Shown: positions 48,810-60,035 of the stretch, in pieces
Position numbering within the stretch: position 1 is the stretch's first letter
Layout: every line of letters starts with the position of its first letter
Source of the DNA: Leptobrachium leishanense
Taxonomy: Eukaryota; Chordata; Amphibia; Anura; Megophryidae
Direction: 5' to 3'
Assembly (NCBI GenBank): GCA_009667805.1
Contig: CM019067.1
Location: 71,008,997-71,072,996, forward strand
Length of the DNA: 64,000 nt
Made by a program: the position numbers and the translations under genes
The notes under the pieces: generated by a model
Told to the model about the DNA's origin: nothing
Seen by the model: only the letters and a program-made list of their open reading frames with translations
Database searches by the model: none

Positions 48810-48991
48810 CAGGGTTATTCAGAGAGTGGTGAAAACCTGGAGAATGACTGGAGAAGTGAAAATTCCAGGTCAAAATAACCAAACCAGAAAAATTCTCCCA
48901 TTTATCTCACTTTCCAAATTGGCTATTTTGATCTAGAATTTTCCATTCTCCAGTCATTCTCCTGCTTTTCACCGCTCTCTGAATAACCCTG
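48810..48991. mobile_element. Fam-C MITE, copy 3
   Basis: 182 bp, CAGGGTTATTCAGAGAG to CTCTCTGAATAACCCTG, exact 3-bp ATG duplication (48807-48809, 48992-48994). Lies 54 bp from copy 2. Confidence 0.85.
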
Positions 48992-48994
48992 ATG

Positions 48995-49539
48995 GTGACA
49001 ATACCAGTGTGTTAGTCTGCTTATTTTATTATTATGTCACACACTCTCTCACATCATTCTAAAACTATTCAGTCTTGAAACTGTGATATTCAAATTGCCG
49101 TGAACTCTGATGGGAGGATTTCTGCTGCTATTTAGTAAGGCTTCTCTCATGTTTTATATCCACAATCAAGCTTTTCACTTGATTCAGTCACCTCAGCTTT
49201 AAGCCATAATTACATTTTTTGAGGGAAGGCATTAACCTACCAGTGGGGAGGCCACCTGTCCTTTATTTTCCTGGCAGGCAGTTAAAGTTAAGACCTAAAG
49301 CCAATTAGAGCAATATATCAGCAATACGATTGCTATTTTATATCCCTCCTTTATTCCCACCTAACCTACCAAGTTCCAACAAAGTGTCACGAACAGACGC
49401 ACAACAACAGCTCATAAAAATACTAACAATTACATTTCTGGAGGTTTTGAGAAAACTGCGCTGGGTCAAATAGTACATTGCATGTATTACAGATTTTGCA
49501 AGGCAAACACTTAAGACTGCTGGACGGCTCTGATATATA
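48995..49539. other. Intron-like sequence
   Basis: No element recognised. A minus-strand frame across 49338-49781 includes the microsatellite and has no support. Confidence 0.4.
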
Positions 49540-49684
49540 GTGTGTGTGTATATACATATATATATATATACACTGTATAAATACATACATACAAAAAAGA
49601 AGGGGCCCCCAACCTCCGATATACAACACATTACTTGCTCCGGTGCAACCACGGACCGTAAATCCAATAGAAGCAGAAAGAGAT

Positions 49685-49736
<52 letters not shown>

Positions 49737-49785
49737 ACACACCACACACCACACACCACACACCACACACCACACACACACACTT
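49540..49785. repeat. Compound microsatellite (TA)n, (CA)n, (CACACCA)n
   Basis: TA repeats at 49553-49571 and 49685-49702, then (CA)n to about 49732, then about six heptamers CACACCA to 49775. Slippage-prone and polymorphic in type. Confidence 0.95.
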
Positions 49786-50323
49786 TACATCAGCTCTTTA
49801 TTTTAGCCCTACAGTAAAGAATCATTGCCGTATGGGAAATTACTACCTTTGTTGTAAGCAAGTAAAAGTAGACAACCCTTTCAAAGAAACAAACAAACAA
49901 TAAAATACATATTTTTTCCTATAGTTATTTTCTTCAAACGCAAAATAATGCCTGCTACGCATACCAATGTAAGACATGTGGTAAGCATGTGCATCAGTGA
50001 TCAGCAAGAGTTGAGATACACATTTTGGACGAATCAACAAATGGATCAAAAAGAAAATCCTGGAGTTGATGATTTTCATTATTGTAAAATGCTTTACTTT
50101 GTCTCAGTGCATTTCTTGAGTACCGTTTGTAGGTGCTGTGGTCTAAATTTAAATCGATGCTTGGCAGCCCACCTTCTCTACATTATACCTCCCACTCATG
50201 GCTAGTTGGTTCTGGGTTAAATCAGAGCAGTTGGGTTGTTGGACTCGGGCTGGATTTATAACTAGGCACCTGACACAAGGCGGCGCCTTGCTCTGAAGAT
50301 TTTTTTTTTATATTTATGTATAT
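49786..50323. other. Intron-like sequence
   Basis: Nothing recognised. Confidence 0.4.
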
Positions 50324-51031
50324 GTTACGGGTAAAGCCCGAAGTGCGGTCAATCCTAAAATTACCCGGTTAATCCTGACATTACCCAAAACCGCTGGGTA
50401 AAGCTGCAAAAAAATGAAAATCCCGGACTTTACCCGGGTGATTTTAGGACTAACCAACTGCCCTTGGGTAACGGTCTGGAAGAGCAGAAATATTTGCACT
50501 TTACCCGGATAATGTGTAAATCTGAAGCTTCACCCGGGTAATCTGAGGACTATCCACAGCTTCACCTGGGTAATCTGCAGAGCATCCAACCCCTCTTGGG
50601 TAACAGTGAATTTTTGCTATTTTCTATGGATATTATCAACAAAAATGGCAAAAGACAAACATTTAAAATGTATTGAGGATAGAACGAATATACAGAGCGA
50701 CGGGATAGGTTTCTCATGTGAAAAGTTACGTAATCTCTATAATGTGTCATGTGTGCCAATATATAGTTTATAATACATAACAACCGTCAGGTTACTCTTC
50801 ATATAACACCTTTGTATTCGTAAATCGAGTTTTCCTCGGGATTCAGTCACCTGTAACCTGCTGAAAACCCGAGAAAGGCGGAGTACCCAGAGGCATTTGG
50901 ATACTTTGCAGATTACCCGGGTAAAGTCCGGAATTTAATTTCACTTTGGACTTTTGCTAATGAGGCCTGGGTAATGCTGGCATTAACCGGGTAATCCTAG
51001 GATTAACCGCACTCCGGGCTTTACCCGTAAC
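50324..51031. mobile_element. Fam-G MITE, well-preserved copy
   Basis: 708 bp, GTTACGGGTAAAGCCCG to CGGGCTTTACCCGTAAC, followed inward by GTGCGGTCAATCCTA/TAGGATTAACCGCAC. TATAT-type flanks on both sides. The interior repeats TTACCCGG / CCGGGTAA words many times, so each half is a ladder of short inverted repeats. No coding region. Confidence 0.82.
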
Positions 51032-51110
51032 ATATATATATATATTTTACAATTTACAATAATTTAGACCTCTGTATCTCTGGAGCTCTGAGGGCTAAAG
51101 GGATATACAT

Positions 51111-51335
51111 ACCGGCTGGGTGGAGTAGAGGTAACTTTACTGCTCTGCGTGGAGAGAGCCTGTGGAGACACAGGTTCGATCCCGGCAACAGCACCTCTCC
51201 AGTAAGTGTCCTTGGGCAAGACACCTAACGGTACATACTAGTCACCCAGGACATACTTGAAAACGAGAAATCTCAATGTATCCTTCCTGTAAAATTCTTT
51301 CTCAAATTAAAAAAATAAATAAAAAAAAGAGGTAT
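51111..51335 (+). mobile_element. tRNA-derived SINE, best copy
   Basis: tRNA-like head of about 75 bases with an A-box-like GGGTGGAGTAGAGG and a good B box GGTTCGATCCC (51174-51184), which would recruit TFIIIC/Pol III. Body with CCAGTAAGTGTCCTTGGGCA, as in widespread vertebrate V-SINE-type bodies. 3' tail ATCTCAATGTATCCTTCCTG and an A-rich end. Other copies are at 22700 and 47995; tail-only copies at 12473, 37985 and 60655. Confidence 0.85.
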
Positions 51336-52215
51336 CATTGGACAGGCCAGATTAGAACCAGATTAGATGTAACAATAAAATAGCAAATAAAATATAATTT
51401 TTCTTTTTTTTTCTAACACAGCATTAATATTTATTTTACAATTATAAAGTGAACAGTAATGCTGCGCTAATTCACCTTCTCATTTCCCAAACTGCCAGCA
51501 AGTGTGGAGCTGATGATGCAACGCATTATTTCATTGACAACCTAGACCGTGTCACTGCAGTGAGGAGATACAAAGGGACTTTGGAACCCGCATCTCTGAC
51601 TTGTACTATGAACAAGGACAAGTGAGGTGTCATTGGAAAGGTCAGAGTCTGGTCTTTACAATGATGCCAAACATTACGATGTAATGTGTAAATATATAAA
51701 AAAAAATTAAAAAATGCAATTTTTTTTTCTGTTCTACGGCAGAGGCAATATATGCTTTTACTTATAAAACAAACAATGTCACTGCACTAACTCAACTAAG
51801 GAAACAGATTCTGCCTCTTAGGACTTGAGGACAGAGAGAAACAGTTTTTCATTTTTTAAAAAAAAAATTTTTTTTACTTCAAAACAAAAATTTAAAAGGT
51901 CATTTTGGCATTTTTTTGTTGGGGGGTGCTTCACATTTCTCTGCCTACAGGCTCCTGAGATGCAAATCCAGCCCTGGCTGGATTTCCTCTGATTTTACTC
52001 CTTAACTGATGAACATGGATGTGGAGGGGTATATGGTGTATATAGGAGGGTATATCAGGCATATAGGACTCCCCTCTATTTTTGTGAGCCAAAGCCGAAG
52101 AGCCCAATTTCTCTTTGATTAATTCCTCACCAGCTGCCAACAGGAGGTGGCTTAATAAATGTATTTATTAGTTTTCCCATATGCCATCAAGAAACAGATT
52201 TTAGCAAAAATAAAC
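51336..52215. other. Non-coding, with Fam-F-like fragments
   Basis: GAGGTATCATTGGACAGGCC (51331) and GAGGTGTCATTGGAAAGG (51627) recall the Fam-F hairpin at 47133; GCATTAATATT...AATGCTGC at 51420-51465 recalls the 46958 hairpin. Ends not found. Confidence 0.4.
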
Positions 52216-52220
52216 ATTAT

Positions 52221-53085
52221 CAGAGTTATTCAAAGAGATCCGAATGGCTGGAGAAAGGTAACCGAACACTAAAAATCAGCATTCGGTTACCTTTCTTGGC
52301 CATTTGGCTATTTAGAGAGCAGGCAATACGCCAAAGCCTGGCGAATTGCCTGAACATACGGTGCCTGTTCGGTGCCTGTTCGAGGGCAGTGAAATCCCCA
52401 TAAAAAAGCACTGCTTCGGCTATTCAGAGAACACAAACCAGCAGTGAAAGGTTCCTGAATTGCCCTGCCATTCGGTTTTTTAATTCGACAGGTTTATTCA
52501 GGAGAATCCCATAGGCTTCAATGTTAAAAATATTCCAGTTTTAATTCAATATCTAATAAACCTTTCATTATAATATTCTGCAGTAAAGAGTCTCTTTATT
52601 TATAGATTTTTTCGGATATTTTAAGCATTTTTCTTTTCTTTTTTTTTTATCTTAACTTATTTTTTCGGTAACAGCCCTTTTTATTATCATTCCCTGGACC
52701 TCATATGTAAATTTCAGACATTTTCGCTCAGTATTTCCTTTACAAACAGCATTTCACTTTTCAATCATTCAAGCAAACTGTTTTCCTAATTTATTCACTG
52801 CCTTCTTCTGCGGTCTCGGCTTTTTCCGGTGGCTTCGCTGCGTGTGATCGGCTCCTGCTCAGGTTTATCTGACGTCTTCGACGGGTTAATCCAGAGGTTT
52901 TTGCGGGTTTTCGGCGTGCATTCGCCGGGTTTTCGGCACCTTTTCCCTGCACTTCGACAGCCCTGTGCTGCTTGCTGAATACACCACAGGGTGGCCGAAA
53001 TGGGAAAGCCGATTTGCACCGAATTGAAGAGAACGAAAAGTCACCGCACGTTCGGTGACTTTTCGATTCTCTTTGAATAACCCTG
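52221..53085. mobile_element. Fam-D element, copy with 3-bp flanks
   Basis: 865 bp, CAGAGTTATTCAAAGAGA to TCTCTTTGAATAACCCTG, with TAT at 52218-52220 and 53086-53088. GTAACCGAA/TTCGGTTAC hairpin near the left end, GTCACCGCACGTTCGGTGAC at the right. Middle shares TTCAATGTTAAAA, AATATCTAATAAACC and CAGTAAAGAGTCTCTTTATT with other repeats of the window. Confidence 0.82.
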
Positions 53086-53088
53086 TAT

Positions 53089-53947
53089 GACTGAATTTTG
53101 GACAATAAAATAAATGTTCATATGAATAAACGTGATTTACTTTTCATATGAACCAAAATGTCAAACCATGTTTAGTAAATACATAAGATTAGGTTCTAAG
53201 AGGCAAAAAAACTAAATGACTAAATTAAAATGACTGTTATTTCCGGTTACGTCAATGAAGCTCTTTTTAATTGTCTGTATAATATTCATATTGTACCAAA
53301 AATAAAAGGGAGCAGAGAGAACATTACTTTCAAAGGAGTTTTAAATCCTGTGACTGCTAACAAACTCCAGATTAGAAAAGGTTCAAAAATTTTATAAAAA
53401 AAATAAAAAATAAAAACTACCTGCTACACATTACAATAAAATGTTTGGCATTAGGACATCTGGTTAACACTAGTCAAAGTCTTTTTCCAAGTGAGTAAAG
53501 ATCTGGATTTTATTTGTTGACAGCATTGAAAGCAGACATGTAAACATCTTCAGTCGTCTCAGCTGTAGTGGCATTTAAAACACTCAGAATATATTATAAA
53601 CATATTTCGGTTTCTGCTATAGGCTGTTTAAAATACGTTTAATCTAGTGTATAAAGTGTTCCAAGATAATTTTAAGATTTAAGATATTGTCGATTTGAAC
53701 TTAAAATACAAAACACACACAGTGCAGCTGTAGTTGTCTTTTTTTAAGGTGATTTCTGGAAAAGTAGTGACAAGTTGCCATGCCTTTTGGTTTTTTATAG
53801 AGCTCTCTGCAACATCAGATCTTCCATCTCTTCAGTGACCAGGGATGCTCCGGTCTTGCATCTGTTCTGATGAAACATTGCCGAATGTGTACCATTCTAG
53901 AAAATATATTATTTGCTTCCTTTCTGGTAAGGACATCTAGATTGTAA
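53089..53947. other. Intron-like sequence
   Basis: No element. A minus-strand stretch at about 53810-53905 after a TTTTCTAG acceptor-like site is open for 33 codons (ending ...TEEMEDLMLQRAL, stop), but nothing else supports an exon. Confidence 0.4.
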
Positions 53948-54412
53948 ATTACATAGGCAGAATAAAAGACATGTGTCCATCGGGATCAGCCTTTCACACA
54001 TCACCTACTGCTGTTGATCTAAAAGAAGGCAAAAAACCCAGTCTGAAGCGCTCGCCAATATGCAACACACTGGGGAAAAATTCCTTTTTGACCCCATAAC
54101 CATGGTCGGATCTCTACTTGGATCAAGAAGCTTATGCCCACTTATTAAATATTATAACCCTTAATAATCTGTGTCTGCAGGAAGTCATCCAGACTTTGCT
54201 TAAAAGGCCCTACAGACACTGACCCAACCACCTCAACAGGCAGAGAATTCCACAGCTTTATTGTTCTTACCATAAACGTTCCCATGGTAATAGGGCCCTC
54301 ATGTCCTCCTGTATCTATTGGTGGGATACTGACCTGCCTCCTGTATGTATAGTAAAATTGTCCTGACTTTACCCTTTGCACAGCGCCGCGGAATGTGTTG
54401 GCACTTAATACA
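53948..54412 (-). mobile_element. CR1/L2-clade LINE 3' fragment with ORF remnant
   Basis: The minus strand encodes TIKLWNSLPVEVVGSVSVGP and FKQSLDDFLQ, an ORF2 C-terminus, followed by a 3' UTR ending GGACACATGTCTTTTATTCT, GCCTATGTAA. Same family as 37509-37862. An L2-like tail (AACACATTCCGCGGCGCTG) abuts it at 54385. Confidence 0.75.
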
Positions 54413-54735
54413 TAATAAAAAATAATAAAAAATAATAAAAAGGCAGGACCAGGAGCTTCTGGTCCTCATCTCCTGGCCAAAGGGGATTCAGTCACGTTTT
54501 ATAAGGACCCGGTTCTTGGTCATTGTCCTGTTGTGGTTTTTCCCTTCAGCACATTATACCATTTTCCTGTTGAATTCTCTGAATATTGTCCTCAGCTTGT
54601 TGTTGTTGATTTTTGTCCATCTAGCCTGACCATTTAAGAACTAGTAGGTTAGGCAGCATTCCCTTGTTACGGGGCATCCGTGACACTACTGCACCGGGAA
54701 CAGAAAGAAAAAGCTGCAAGATGGTAGATAACCAG

Positions 54736-55518
54736 TGTCACGTATTCCCCACGGATATATGAAACTGGTCCCTATATGCAGAGACACCCTTTCCCTTTCT
54801 GATCCTTATAGTGGTTGGGTTGGATATATATGTATATATAGAATCATTCTTTTACTAGAGCTAGGGGTCAAATACCAGAATCGTTCAATTGTCGGAACCA
54901 GGGATCAAAATACCAGGATTGTCGATAATACAGAGCCAGGGGTCAGATACCAGAATCATCGATAATACAGAGCAAGGGGTCAAATACCAGAATCAGGGAT
55001 CAAAATACCAGGATTGTCGATAATACAGAGCCAGGGGTCAGATACCAGAATCATCGATAATACAGAGCAAGGGGTCAAATACCAGAATCAGGGATCAAAA
55101 TACCAGGATTGTTACTCATACAGAGCCAGGGGTCAGACACCAGAACTGTCAATAATACAGAGACAGGGGTCAGACACCAGAATAGTCGATAATACAGAGC
55201 CAGGGGTCAGATACCAGAATCGTCGATAATACAGAGCCAGGGGTCAGATACCAGAATCGTCGAGAATACACAGTCAAGGGATCACACAGAGATCAATATA
55301 CAGAACGCTAGGTAGCACTGCAGGATACACGAAACCACATCAGCGTTCAGCGTGCCAATCTCATCTGAGTGCAGGGTATTTAAACTCGATGGCGCTGCGT
55401 CACAGCTCCGCGCCCTGCCCCTCCCACCGTCACGTGACCAGCGCCGGCGTGCATTTCATCCGACGCTCGGCCAGCGAACAGTGTGGAGGATGTTGCCGGG
55501 CGCCGTAGGTACGTGACA
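54736..55518 (-). mobile_element. Solo LTR, minus strand, with internal minisatellite
   Basis: 783 bp; minus strand TGTCACGTACC to GGGGAATACGTGACA; flanks ACCAG (54731-54735) and ACCAA (55519-55523). On the minus strand a GC-rich U3 is followed by TTTAAATACCC (TATA-like, about 55378) and then the transcribed repeat region. A 37-bp tandem array occupies about half of the LTR downstream of the TATA-like box. Confidence 0.85.
54860..55275. repeat. 37-bp tandem repeat inside an LTR
   Basis: Unit CAGAGCCAGGGGTCAGATAC, CAGAATCGTCGATAATA (37 bp), with a higher-order 95-bp block repeated at 54899, 54994 and 55089. Plus-strand frames giving DTRIVDNTEPGVRYQN are by-products. Confidence 0.92.
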
Positions 55519-55966
55519 ACCAAGGTGCAGGCCTGCCAATAGCGAACTTCACAGCGATTGTTTTTTCACATCTGCAGGTAGTGGGGAGTGTAGTTTATAT
55601 AGTATATTTGCATCTCTCACGTTAGACAAACATCCAATCCTCTGCAGTAGGGATGTGCGTTTCGGGTTTCAGAATTTTCACGAAATTTCCCGATTTGTGC
55701 ATTCAGATTCGGCCGATTTTACGAAAATTTTCAGATCCGAAAACGGCAAATCCGAAAAAATTTACGAAACGAAACTAAAATTTGGTCGGAATTTTCGAAT
55801 GGACTAGAAATGTGTAAAATCGAAAATCATTTTCGTTCCATTCGTAATTTCGGCTCCATTCCTGATTTCGGTTCCATTTCAGGTAATTTCGGACAACGTA
55901 TTTTTTGGTTAGATCGCTGATTCTGTAATTTTGTATCATTCCCATCTCAATGTATCCTTCTTGTAA

Positions 55967-56414
55967 GGCTAGGGTCAGACGAGCGTGATTTCTACGGACT
56001 GTACGTCCGTGCAGTACGGACATCGTCAGTACGGATGACGCAGTAGTGGTCACACAGTCCGTTTTTTCACTGAAGTTATTTTTGACGGATGTAGGAGGGG
56101 AAAATAAATTACAATGAAAAAACATTCTGTCCGTCAAAAATGCTGGACGTATAAATGCAGTCCGTCTGACCACGCTCCATCACTCACACACAAAGCTATG
56201 CGGACGTTGCGGACGTGGCGCACTCCGCACGTCCATTCTAGCAGTATTACGTTCTTGCCTAACCTGCGTCCGTTTGCAGCGTCCGTCATGCGTCCGCAGT
56301 TCAGTGCGGACGTACTTCATGTGTCAGGCTCCAATGGACTTTCTTTTATGCTATCACAGACGTACTTTTAGGCACAATCACGGACGTGAACACTACGCTC
56401 GTCTGACAGCAGCC
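55967..56414. mobile_element. Fam-A MITE, copy 8 (second subfamily)
   Basis: 448 bp, start GGCTAGGGTCAGACGAGCG, end CTCGTCTGACAGCAGCC, exact TAA duplication (55964-55966, 56415-56417). Interior is the reverse of copies 2 and 7. It landed inside a SINE-tail repeat unit. Confidence 0.88.
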
Positions 56415-56570
56415 TAAAACATGAGAAATCTCAATGTATCCTTCTTGTAAAACCAGAGAAATCTCAATGTATCCTTCCTGGAAAACCAGAGAAATCTCAA
56501 TGTATCCTTCTTGTGAAACCAGAGAAATCTCAATGTATCCTTCTTTTAAAACATGAGAAATCTCAATGGC
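56415..56570 (+). repeat. Tandem array of the SINE 3' tail, about 38-bp unit
   Basis: Four to five copies of GAGAAATCTCAATGTATCCT plus TCTTGTAAAACCA. One more unit end (ATCTCAATGTATCCTTCTTG) lies at 55944, on the other side of the Fam-A insertion, so the array was continuous before that insertion. Confidence 0.88.
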
Positions 56571-57091
56571 AGAATTATCGTATCGACAAAATTATCGTAT
56601 CGACAGAAATATCGGATCCGAAAAATGATTAGTTTACGTCAAAACGAATAGACACTTTGAAACGAGGAGAACAGACGTTCCGAAAAACCTGAAAATTTCC
56701 GAAATTACGAAAAAAAGTCGATACGAAAAACTAAACGAACCGAAACGGAAATCGGCCGAAACCAGCCGAAACAAAAATTTACAAAATACGAACGAACCGA
56801 ACCAAACCGAAAAAAAAATCGGTGCACAAGTCTACTCTGCAGTGGCAAAATAAATGGAACGCCAGAGAACAAGGTTTCCTTGTGTGTGGCGAGGGCTGCA
56901 TAGCAACCAAGCATTGCCCAGGGACCCACAAAGCCATGGGAGGTTCTGCTGAAGAAAGAAGGACTGAAGAACAAGGAATTAATAAAGGTGACTGCAGGTT
57001 TGAGTATAAAGTTTAGTGGAAGGTCTTGTGTACAACTTTGAAGATGTCAAAGTTGTAAACGCTGAAACTAGAAAAGAAATACTTTCCAATT

Positions 57092-57785
57092 ATTATTATT
57101 ATACTTTATTTATATAGTGCCAGCATATTCTGCAGCGCTGAACAATGGGCACAATATAGACAGAGTGTCACGGTTCCCGGATCCCACCACGCGGTCCTTA
57201 AAGCCCAACACTCCACAGAGCCAAAAACTACCAACAGGGTAGCCGTAAAGGAATCCCTAACTGTCTGGTCCTTAAAAATTGGCCAGGCATATGTATACTA
57301 GCTAGACAGAAAGAGTTAATCAAAGACAATGTCGTAATACAAAACCAGGTCAGCAACACGGTGGTAGTCAGACGAGCCAGAATCAGGAATACAGAGTATA
57401 GAATAGTCAAATGGAATAGCCGGGTCGATATCAGTGCAGAAGCGTAGTACAAGGAAATAGTCTAGGGCAACGGAAGGCAGAATAGTCAGAAAACAAGCAG
57501 AGGTCAATAACAGGTTAAATCACGAGAGAATTCAGGTACAAGGAGCTCAGGTATGGATAACCACAATCTGGCACTGCTTAGAAGGAACTGTTGGTTTTTA
57601 AAAGACCTTCACCAGACCGCGCCCCCCTCTCAAGCCGCGCCTCATGCGGCCACCTCCCTGCCTGTTTCAATTTAAACCGGGCGTTGGTGAGCGAGCAGCA
57701 TTAGACATGCTGCTGTCAAGCACACCGGAAAGGCTGGAAGCCCCCAACGTTACACAGAGTTACAATACACAGAGACCGAACAACA
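57092..57785 (-). mobile_element. L2-type LINE tail, split by an LTR
   Basis: ATTATTATTATTATACTTTA, TTTATATAGTGCCAGCATAT, TCTGCAGCGCTGAACAATGG is the reversed L2 3' end, continuing after the LTR with TTACAATACACAGAG. Confidence 0.75.
57166..57754 (-). mobile_element. Solo LTR, minus strand
   Basis: 589 bp; minus strand TGTAACGTTGGGGG to CCGGGAACCGTGACA; exact 5-bp duplication CAGAG (57161-57165, 57755-57759). TATA-like GGTTTAAATTG at about 57670-57680 on the minus strand. No internal coding sequence remains. Confidence 0.9.
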
Positions 57786-57894
57786 TTTGATATTTTCAAT
57801 GTGTATATTAAAACTGTCCACGCACTATGTTGAGACCAGTGTCCTCTTCCTTCTTGCCCTCAATGGTTTATTTGACCTGAGCAGACGTACAATT

Positions 57895-58650
57895 TTTTGG
57901 AGCTTTTTGCAGTTGTAGCAACTCGCTCCTTATTGGCCTCCCCAACTCCCGTATCGCCCCTTTGCAATCTGTAATGAATGCAGGGGCCAGGCTTATTTTT
58001 CTCACCAGACGCACCTCGCGTACCTCCCCTCTCTGCCGGTCCCTCTATATGCTTCCTGTACGTTCCAGGATACAGTTTAAAATACTGATGCTCGCGTTCA
58101 AATCGCTCAATACCTCAACCCCTCCCTACAGGTCTTTGTTACTCCGCAAGCACGTCCCATCTAGGGAACTCCGTTCAGCAGGTGATCTCCACCTGTCATC
58201 GGTCTACACACGCATGGCCAACTCTCGCCTCCAAGACTTCTCAAGGGCAGCACCAGTCTTGTGGAATGACTTGCCTCACCCTATCAAACTCTCCCCTGAT
58301 CTTCAGGCCTTCAAGAAATCCTTCAAAACCCATCTCTTCAGATCAGCGTACCACATCACTGATGCAACTCATCCCTCTGCTCACCTACTCACACTTGATT
58401 GAAGCTGTTTGTATGGCCCCACCTTTCCCAAACCACTGGCACTAATGATCCTGCTAGCTAGTGCAATTCCTCTTGTCGTCCTCAACCCCAATCCCTCTAG
58501 ACTGTAAGCTCCTATGGAGCAGGGCCCTCTACACCTCTTGTTTCCATCCTATCTCCGTTTATACACGTATGTATTTCGTTCCCTTTGGTTATTGTAAAGC
58601 GCTGCGGAAACTGTTGGTGCTATATAAATGATGACAAATAATAATAATCA
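57895..58650 (+). mobile_element. L2-type LINE, 3' end with ORF remnant
   Basis: Includes an ORF2 C-terminal frame and the 3' UTR (ACTGTAAGCTCCTATGGAGC, AGGGCCCTCT, TTGTAAAGCGCTGCGG) ending in TGCTATATAAATGATGACAA and an ATAATAATAAT tail. This tail recurs at 57092 (reverse), 45285 (reverse) and 39590. Confidence 0.85.
57962..58402 (+). pseudogene. L2 LINE ORF2 C-terminal fragment
   Basis: 146 open codons with MLPVRSRIQFKILMLAFKSL, NSRLQDFSRAAPVLWNDLP and FKKSFKTHLF, typical of the end of L2/CR1 ORF2 proteins. The RT core and endonuclease are not present, so it is non-functional. Confidence 0.85.
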
Positions 58651-59570
58651 GTAATCCAAGAGACCACCTGGTACAAGAATAAGTAAACACGTGGAAATCC
58701 TCTTTGTATAAAATAATTATGCAGAGGTCCCCATCGATACGAAGCGTTAATAGATGTAATAGAATTAAAAAAAGCTTTCAGGTAATATAAGTATTATGAA
58801 CCAAATTATTTTCTCGGAGATGTCTGCTCACTTTCATTTGTTTTAAGCAGCTCTGATAAATTCTTTGTTTTAATCGTTGCATGACAAGAGGCCAATTAAA
58901 TCTGTAGAATGTAAGCATGCGAAGGTTTAGGACAAAATCCAAACAATTATCTGGTTCAAACTGAAATTTTATAGCATAGGAAGTAGCCAAAATTCCAGAC
59001 AGTATGAGATGTGAGCACATAACTATTTTTGGAGATTTATATATTCACTTATTCATAAAACTGATAAAAAGCAATCCCTTTCCATTGCAATAGTCACTCA
59101 AAGTCCACAGTAGCATGTGTTGCATCAGAGCTAACCAGGGCAGCATTTAGCATTTTAGAGTGCAACCCAATACACATATTTATACAGCATTCACAGGATC
59201 TCAAACAAAAGGACAATTGCCATCATTGTGCCATAAACTTTGTTATATTCACTACATTTCAGTTGCTACTTTATATCCCTTGATTAGTGAAAGTGTGTAT
59301 ATCAGGGGGTGAATATTTTCTTCTGTCCCCCAAACAGGTTACCCTGTACCCCTTGGCAATCAACTAGGTTTCAATTAACAGGAATACATTTTGATTTAAA
59401 ATTATAGGTGACTGGAAGCTCAGTTTGGACTATAACAAACATCAGCCTTCATCAAATTGTATAATGGTACATGCTAAGGGTTGTAATAATTTACATGTCT
59501 TCCTTATGTGTAGATATGGTTGTCATTTATAGGCTCATACATTTATATTCCTTTTATGACATTTTGTGGT
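58651..59570. other. Intron-like sequence
   Basis: No repeats or exons recognised. Confidence 0.45.
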
Positions 59571-59574
59571 TTAA

Positions 59575-60031
59575 CCCCTTCACCCCTTCAGTGATTAAAA
59601 AAAAACAAAAAAAACATTGTAAGGAACCAGAGTTTTTTGTAAAAAAATAATTGTTAATTATACAGTAAGAAATATTCCCATTGTATTTATTGCTGTAACA
59701 ACATATTTGGCCAGTAGATGGTGCCATATACTGCCAAATTGAGTTACAGCTGTTACAGTTGCAGCTCGTGTTCACTGCATCAGCTGCTGAATGTCCGCTG
59801 TCAGGATATTCAGTTAGCTGATTTTACACAGTTTTAGATTTTTGAGCATTATGCAAACAGGACTAAAACTTTTGGAGCACCTTCTGCAGCCCAAAAGCAT
59901 ATGAAATTAATTTGCAGCAAACAAATTTGATTTGCTTTTGGACTGCAGAGTTGCAGATTGAGATGTCTCGATATCAGGCACCGGATGGTGCCTTTGATGC
60001 CTGAGAAATCTTGATCTCGGTAGTGAAGGGG
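59575..60031. mobile_element. TTAA-target MITE, short hairpin type, copy 1
   Basis: 457 bp between TTAA at 59571-59574 and 60032-60035. Ends CCCCTTCACCCCTTCAGTGA and, inverted, CCCCTTCACTACCGAG. Central AATTTGCAGCAAACAAATTTG/AAATTGATTTGC-type palindrome near 59905-59945. Related by ends to Fam-F. Confidence 0.8.
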
Positions 60032-60035
60032 TTAA

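Larger units (their letters stand above)
55648..56834. mobile_element. hAT-type element with TTCGG/CGAAA-rich ends
   Basis: Left TAGGGATGTGCGTTTCGG, right CGGTGCACAAGTCTA (inverted TAGACTTGTGC), perfect 8-bp duplication CTCTGCAG (55640-55647, 56835-56842). The terminal 250 bases at each side are ATTTTCGAAA, CCGAAAC-type words. Related at the ends to 39994-43352. Holds a SINE-tail tandem array and a Fam-A copy. Confidence 0.88.

Noticed and set aside
48807..48994. Assignment of Fam-C to hAT from its CAGGG terminus
   Set aside because: The duplication is 3 bp (ATG), not 8 bp; the superfamily is left open.
49338..49903. Frames of 119-147 codons across the TA/CA microsatellite
   Set aside because: Low-complexity translation (VCVCV, THTHT) with no flanking coding signal.
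51111..51190. Functional tRNA gene
   Set aside because: A good B box is present, but the cloverleaf is not complete and the sequence continues into a SINE body and tail.
54735..55229. Plus-strand frames with DTRIVDNTEPGVRYQN repeats
   Set aside because: By-product of the 37-bp tandem repeat inside an LTR.
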